A stretch of DNA of 64,000 nt from Branchiostoma floridae. Lineage: Eukaryota > Chordata > Leptocardii > Amphioxiformes > Branchiostomatidae. Made by a program: the position numbers and the translations under genes. Shown here piece by piece: positions 58,385 to 64,000 of this stretch; position 1 is the first letter of the stretch, and every line of letters starts with the position of its first letter. The notes under the pieces are model-generated. The model did no database searches and was not told the origin of the DNA. It worked only from the letters and a program-made list of their open reading frames with translations. The stretch is from NCBI RefSeq assembly GCF_000003815.2, contig NC_049980.1, positions 29,288,600 to 29,352,599 of the forward strand. Reading direction: 5' to 3'.

Positions 58385-60108
58385 GGAAGGAGCAACCCTG
58401 AAACTGTTGTGGCTGCTTATGTCAAGGATTTATGTGAAATTATCACTGACACAAGCAGGAAAATCTTATGAAATTACAAACAATGGATCATTCTGTCTGT
58501 ATTTATAAATGGGTTCCCTTGTATTTTAGGACAAGTGATGAAATTATGGATATTTATATGTAAATATCTGGTACCACGTTGTTTGGGGGTGGGAATGGAA
58601 GTGATGCAGCTATGCGTGACATAGAAGAATATGAAGCATATTTTCTGTCCTGAACTGTGATTGTGCCTTTGTTTCTACACATTTCATTGATTGAAATCAG
58701 CTTATGTCATAACTTTAAAATGTTTTTGCGAGATTCTATAGAGCTGTGTGGATAGAAAGAATCAGATAGCTACTCTTACCTATACCAAGACAAAAGGGAA
58801 GTGTCCTTGTTTTATTAAGCCTGATGAACAAATGTAGGTATACCTGGAAAACTATAGAATATGTTGTGCAATATCTTCAATAGCACCAATACTGCATTAT
58901 ACACAAAATAGTCATTTTGTAAGGAAGGAATACAATAACAGGGAAGTTAGAGCAGAATGTGAATGCAATTTGGTTAAATCAGACATGAACTGAACTAAAC
59001 TGAACTGAACAGACATAGCTCTCAATAGAATTGTATGCCAGAAATCTATTAGGGGGCTTTTGAACAAATGGCGTGTCCAAAAAAATTGTGCAGCTCAACT
59101 TCATTACTTGAGAACAATCAGATGATTTTTAGGGTTCCCTCTAAGTCTAAGTTAACGACGTGGTCACGTTTGCCGTATGATTTTGTTGCCCTTGAATTTT
59201 GAGGAGGCCAAGACAGAACCAACAAGGATCTTAGACAGTTCAATTTTGTACGATACCTGCACGACTGTGCTGAGAATTCAATCGTGCGATGATCGTACGA
59301 CGAATATGACCAGGTCCTTAGTCATTACAAGATAAAAGTATGCTTATGATTGTATAAGTCTGCCATACTCAGTTTCCCTGACCCTATATTAGGACATGGG
59401 TGCTTTTGCATAGTTGTTAATGGTGTTGTGAAGGAAGATACAGCACAAGTCCTTGTGACCAAATAGATACCTTCAGAGAAGGCATACAATAAGATGGTAA
59501 TGGCTGTACAAATCCAGTTGCTTGTAACTTGGTCCATGAGGAGTAAGTAAGAGAAAGGGGTCGGTGGGTGGTACCTATATGAGGTAGATAAATATATCAG
59601 GTTGTTAGTGATACATGTTTTGTGTAAGAAACGGTTTATCAGAGAGAGTTAAGGTCTTGTATTTTCTATTGCATGAATATGGAGTTTCGAAGCTCCCAAA
59701 TCGACAAAATTTTTGGCCCTTCGTGTATGATTGTTAAAAAAAGTTACATCCAAAGATGCGAGATTAGTATATGCTGTTATATCATGGTGGAAAATTTGTG
59801 AGAGAAGGGAAAGTTATTATATAGATGGAGTGGTAGTACTGTAGACATATATTGTACAGGTACAAAAGACTGTAGCTCTGCCATAGAGTAGGAGGGAACC
59901 TGTACCAATGCTGTAGATAGCAAAATGAATGGAGACAATTCCATTTTGTACCAAAGAATTGGATTATTTTTGATAAAAGATCCATGGTGCAGTCTTTGAT
60001 CTTGTACTGTTACGTTATAGCTTGTATGCTTCAGTGATGCTTGTAAATATACAGGACTAATAAAATCCCTGAGACGTAGACGAGCATGTTTCCACTTACA
60101 TAGAGGCA

Positions 60109-60381
60109 GGGCTGTCTCCAGCACCCGTCCCTCCATCTTGGGGTGGAAGTCTTCTTGTTCAGATAGAAAAAATTCACTCCATCGAGACATAACATTTCAA
60201 CTTTATGACATATATTTTTTTTTTTGTAAATTCTACTTGAATCAAATTTTCTCTTTTCCTAGGCAATGCCCAAAAAAATAGTCATGAAAGTTAAGGCCTG
60301 TAATTCACATGCCACCCCCATACACACACAAACACACACAACAATGAGTGGGACGGACACATAAAGAGCTGGAGACAGTCC
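60109..60381. mobile_element. Inverted-repeat element, GGCTGTCTCCAG family, copy 2
   Basis: GGCTGTCTCCAGCACCCGTC and CTGGAGACAGTCC ends; shares AATGAGTGGGAC with the copy at 42978-43188. Confidence 0.75.
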
Positions 60382-60542
60382 TGCTAGTGGTGCCAACAGT
60401 GATGCTCATTCCTATGGAGTGAATTGCTGACGAATCTTGACTGATTTTTACTTCATAAAACTCAAAAAGCTAAGGTTGTGTCTAAGGCTAGAAACAGATT
60501 TTATTGTTGAGTGCAGGTCCTGTAATCCTTTCATTGCAGGGG

Positions 60543-60762
60543 TAACGCTAGTTTACCTTTGTCCGCCGGGTAACCTATATCCGTTATTTTTAAAAACAGC
60601 ATCATTTTTTTCAGGAAGAGGGTGCACAGTGGTTTCAGATTGTAATGTTCAAATATTGTAGTTTGCAACCACCGCTTGTTGACTTCATATAACTAAATAT
60701 GCTGGGTTTTTTTAAGACAACAGATATAGGTTACTCAACGGATAAAGGTGAACTACCATTAC
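60543..60762. mobile_element. TIR element, TAACGCTAGTTCACC family, copy 1
   Basis: TAACGCTAGTTTACCTTTGT at the left pairs with GATAAAGGTGAACTACCATTA at the right. Both ends also carry GGGTAACCTATATC / GATATAGGTTACTC. The second copy is at 63407-63712. Confidence 0.85.
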
Positions 60763-62404
60763 ATACCACAGTTTCAATATTTGTAGATATTAAATCCCTC
60801 TGACAATATCCTTACGGTCTTTCTGATTGAATCCACTTTTATGGCCATTGCGGTTGTGAGTTCAGCCCGAGCTTATGCCATAACCTAAGGCCTAAGAAAA
60901 ATAAATGTTGTGTTTCAATCATGGTAAGAAGTAAAAGTAGGGTCAAATATTCTTGTCCCTTTCCAATGTTTGACCAAAGTAAGGTAAGGCCGGTAGATCT
61001 TTACTAGGATCGGCCTTCTTACTTACTAGAAACACAACATTTTTTCGACCTAGGCCTAATTATAAAATGTACAGACGTTTCCAAAGATGGGTCTAGAGGG
61101 GCAAAAGTTTCTATTTCTGAGAATGATTTGTAAACAGATATGCACCTCTCTCTGCATTTTGGTTAATTGTAGCATTGGTAAGTACAGCTGGAGGTCAGTA
61201 TTACATGTCAGTTGGTTTAGTCTCTATGGTGTAAAAGCAAATGCTGTAAAATCAGCTGTGGTGGGAAATGAGGTGTAAAAAATATTGTATTTCCCATAGA
61301 AATGAATAATGCACGTACGTATACTTTTTATTTTACCGTTCATACTGAGGAGCGAACATACTGGACACTTTTGGTTGTGGCATGTCATTATAGCTTTCTT
61401 AACAAAAATTATTCTTTTTGAGGAGATGTAGAACTATAGGCAGTGTTGCCTGCTTGCATCATCTGTTTTTCTTTAGACTTTATTTTTATTTAAATTGTTA
61501 CTTTAGCAATTGTTGCTTCTCACTGCTAACCAAGGTTTAACCATACTTCATTGTGATTTACCTTATCATTGTTATTGTTTATTCTGGATAAATATGCAAG
61601 GGTTATGTCATTCTGATGATGTTACATTTTATTTTATTTGCCTATTTTTTAAAAATGATATGATTTTTTTCTTGACGTTGTCAGGGAGTGCACTATCTGT
61701 GTGTCAACAGCATAATTCATGGATATGTCATTTTAACTATGCATGATGTACACATTTGTGAAGACCCCAAGTCATGTAGTATCACTGATTTCCACTATGG
61801 AGACTATAATCGCTGAGAGACTGATACACGACCAAATATTTGAGGACTTCTCGGCGAGTTTCATAGAAATTTTTTTTACCTTTTGAGTGGTTCGTTCATT
61901 GTGTTTAAGTCCTATTACTTCATGTATTATCTTCCAATTATAAAGTTAAGGGTAACGTAAATCAAATTTTGGTCGGTGATCATCTCTCGGTGATATGTGT
62001 CTAATGGAAAGGGGCCTAAGAGAAGTCGTATGATGTCTTACATTTGATCATACACAAGGCCATTTCATATCTAGTTTAACTATTCTCAAGCTGAATGTTT
62101 CATTTTTATTTCTAGTGTAGATTGCAAGCACTCTGTTGGCAATAAAGAATTCTTTCTGTTCGTCAGACATCTTTTTCCTCGGAATGTCATTTGTTGAATC
62201 ACCCTATAGAGGCTATTGATATGCTGCACTTTTTGTATGATTATGATTATGCAGCAAAAAAATTGCTGATTTATTGGCAGAATGGGTCAGCATCAAATAT
62301 ACATAAGTACTCTTTAAGTAAACTTCTTTAAGTAGATTTTCACAGGAACTGAATTTTTGACAGAAAGTGTGTTTTGATCGCGTTTGGGACAATTCTATAC
62401 ATAG

Positions 62405-62517
62405 TAATCTCCAAGCAAATCTCTCGGTAGCAAAGACGACTGGCCCCGAGGGTCAGTAGAACAGTGGTTAGCCTGTTGGGTATTGTATTTGCCCCCCCTA
62501 CAGATCTGCTTGGATAT
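62405..62517. mobile_element. MITE, CTCCAAGCAGATCCTAC family, copy 3 (decayed)
   Basis: TAATCTCCAAGCAAATCTC and CAGATCTGCTTGGAT are recognisable ends of the family seen at 41155 and 55545. The interior is unlike the other copies. Confidence 0.7.
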
Positions 62518-62529
62518 TGCTACAGTAGT

Positions 62530-62721
62530 TAAAAAGTTACACCCTTCCTGTGCCAGATGGGGCATAGGGCGGCGCCCATCTCTGTTTCCTTAGCCCTAGG
62601 CCACACAACGCAATCACTACAGCAGCATGTACCATTTTTTTAAAAAGTCTTAGGTATGACTCGGCTGGGTATCGAACTCACGACCTACCGAATGCAAGGC
62701 GAACACTCTACCCACTAGGCC
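62530..62721 (-). mobile_element. tRNA-derived SINE with 14-bp target-site duplication
   Basis: On minus, the head has an A box TAGTGGGTAGAG (62717-62706) and a B box GTTCGATACCC (62677-62667). The body continues to a tail near 62530. Identical 14-mers ATTGCTACAGTAGT at 62516-62529 and 62722-62735 flank it exactly, the signature of LINE-mediated insertion. Confidence 0.9.
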
Positions 62722-62735
62722 ATTGCTACAGTAGT

Positions 62736-63406
62736 AGCACATTGGAAATGCAGACTCCCAACTTAATGAATTCCCAATGGAGGGGTCACCAAGAAAATAA
62801 AGCTGCCACAAATATTTCAAGATTTACAGTAGTATGCTGGAAAAGGGGAATAAATGAGCAGGATTTTCCTTTAACCTATGGAGGGTTTTTTAATGTCTTG
62901 GTTTGTATTTGAATAATAGTAAAGCTTTGATGTACCAGCAATTTCTGTTTTCATTTACTCAGAAAAACACTACATAGTATGCATAACTGTTTTGTGGGAT
63001 CTTTAGAGTAAGCAAAAACACAAAAAAGTGCAAATGAATATTTATTTAGATATTGCTCTTCCCCATACCAGGTCTTCCACATTAACAATGACATACATAA
63101 AAGTAGCTGATAAATACCTTTGAATACATGTACATGTATCTATATTATATTATGTGTGATGTCTTCATAAAATGCGAGTGGTTGCATTGAGACCGTATTG
63201 CATTTGAACATGCATACCTACACTGTTATATTGCATTGTATTGAATGATAATGTAATCCACGTGAAAAGTTTGCATTGCTTTGTTTGGACCCTGTTCACT
63301 GGCAGAACAAAGCTAAAAGGCACATGTGTATTTGTCTACCTTTCTAACAATATCAATATACACAATGCTAAGCCAGAACATTTTTGCATTGATACAGATA
63401 AGTGTA
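62736..63406. other. Intergenic AT-rich DNA
   Basis: No gene, RNA or recognisable repeat is seen between the SINE and the last TIR element. Confidence 0.5.
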
Positions 63407-63712
63407 TAACGCTAGTTCACCTTTATTCGCAGGGTAACCTTCATCCGTTGTATATAACACAAGGGTATTTCGGGATATCAAGTTGACGGACGGAGGTCTC
63501 AAACTGCATTATAATGAAAAAAATGCAATTTGAAACCACCTAGCCTGATTAAATCTCGCTTATAGCAGCCCGCCCAACATCAGTTACAGCCCTGGACAGC
63601 GGAGTTTGTGTTACACAGACTAGAAACCACCGTCCAGCAACGTCATATTCTTAAATATCCTGTTTTTAGGTACAACTAGGTTACCCCGCGAATAAAGGTG
63701 AACTAACGTTAC
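63407..63712. mobile_element. TIR element, TAACGCTAGTTCACC family, copy 2
   Basis: TAACGCTAGTTCACCTTTAT at the left and ATAAAGGTGAACTAACGTTA at the right are inverted with one mismatch over about 24 bp. Subterminal GGGTAACC / GGTTACCC repeats as in copy 1 (60543-60762). No coding frame of note. Confidence 0.9.
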
Positions 63713-64000
63713 ATGTTCCTACTCAATTCAAGCACCTATCCCAGCCCAGCCTGGTACTGATACGTAAAACTAGTCCACCAAAACATCCTTGTTACCCTGA
63801 GAAGTCGTTTGATACAATCTGTACCTTTTCTGGCCATCAATGCGGTCCTCGTTCAACCTATAAGCCAGCCGGACATGCTCCCTGAGTTTAGGCTGGCTTA
63901 TATTACTGCACAAAACCACTTATGTGGACGTAGACGCGCTACAAGCCTCCCAAGTCTTTGGCATGGCTGTCTCAATTGAAAATATTGCTTCACAGTATAT
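63713..64000. other. Right window edge, nothing identified
   Basis: Short inverted GCCAGCC / GGCTGGC text occurs near 63866-63897 (TATAAGCCAGCC / GGCTGGCTTATA), possibly a further palindromic element. No coding evidence. Confidence 0.3.

Larger units (their letters stand above)
58385..62165 (+). other. Probable long 3' UTR of the furin-like gene
   Basis: No further exon is seen. Canonical AATAAA signals on plus occur at 60059-60064, 60900-60905 and 62141-62146; the last, in TTGGCAATAAAGAATTC with a T/G-rich stretch after it, looks best. Two transposon-like elements (60109-60381, 60543-60762) would lie inside the longest form. The true end is not determinable here. Confidence 0.4.

Overview
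This is a window of animal genomic DNA: intron-rich, about 40% GC, with GT-AG introns, CpG-rich first exons, a 100-N assembly gap and many small inverted-repeat elements. The three readable genes have vertebrate-type orthologues but diverge from vertebrate sequence. Together with many MITE-like elements, tRNA-headed SINEs and CR1/L2-type LINE remnants, this suggests an invertebrate deuterostome, most likely a lancelet (amphioxus, Branchiostoma). That assignment is inference.

Layout. (1) 1-4.5 kb: a (TG)n microsatellite, an inverted-repeat element, and a GC-rich first coding exon (2716-2489, minus) of a gene I do not recognise. (2) 5.2-16.2 kb, minus: a DAZAP1-like RNA-binding protein. Thirteen exons encode two RRMs and a glycine-rich tail (443 aa assembled). 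(3) 17.9-28.7 kb, minus: the DEAD-box RNA helicase DDX49. Twelve exons are readable; the exon carrying helicase motif VI is absent and almost certainly lies in the N gap at 19439-19538. An unusual GC-rich, non-coding-looking block (about 22.65-23.73 kb) sits in one intron. (4) 30.8-58.4 kb, plus: a furin-type proprotein convertase. Fourteen coding exons assemble to a complete 759-aa reading frame with signal peptide, prodomain, intact Asp/His/Asn/Ser catalytic set, P domain, one Cys-rich repeat, a membrane span and a short acidic cytosolic tail. (5) 58.4-64 kb: probable long 3' UTR, then repeat-rich DNA.

DDX49 and the convertase are divergently arranged, with CpG-containing sequence between them. 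DAZAP1 and DDX49 lie in tandem on the minus strand. The genes are not one pathway: one acts in mRNA splicing/translation, one in ribosome biogenesis, one in secretory-pathway proteolysis.

The most interesting signal is repeated local duplication of exon and 3'-splice-site segments. In the convertase gene, the start of a P-domain exon exists in four tandem copies, three of them ending in early in-frame stops. Two tandem phase-1 cassette exons encode a Ser/Thr-rich stalk that could be inserted before the Cys-rich tail. A further candidate exon would give a different C terminus. The 3' end of another of its introns is also duplicated, and DDX49 carries a partial exon copy with an orphan splice donor. 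These point to an undescribed set of convertase splice forms, or to very recent exon-duplication debris.
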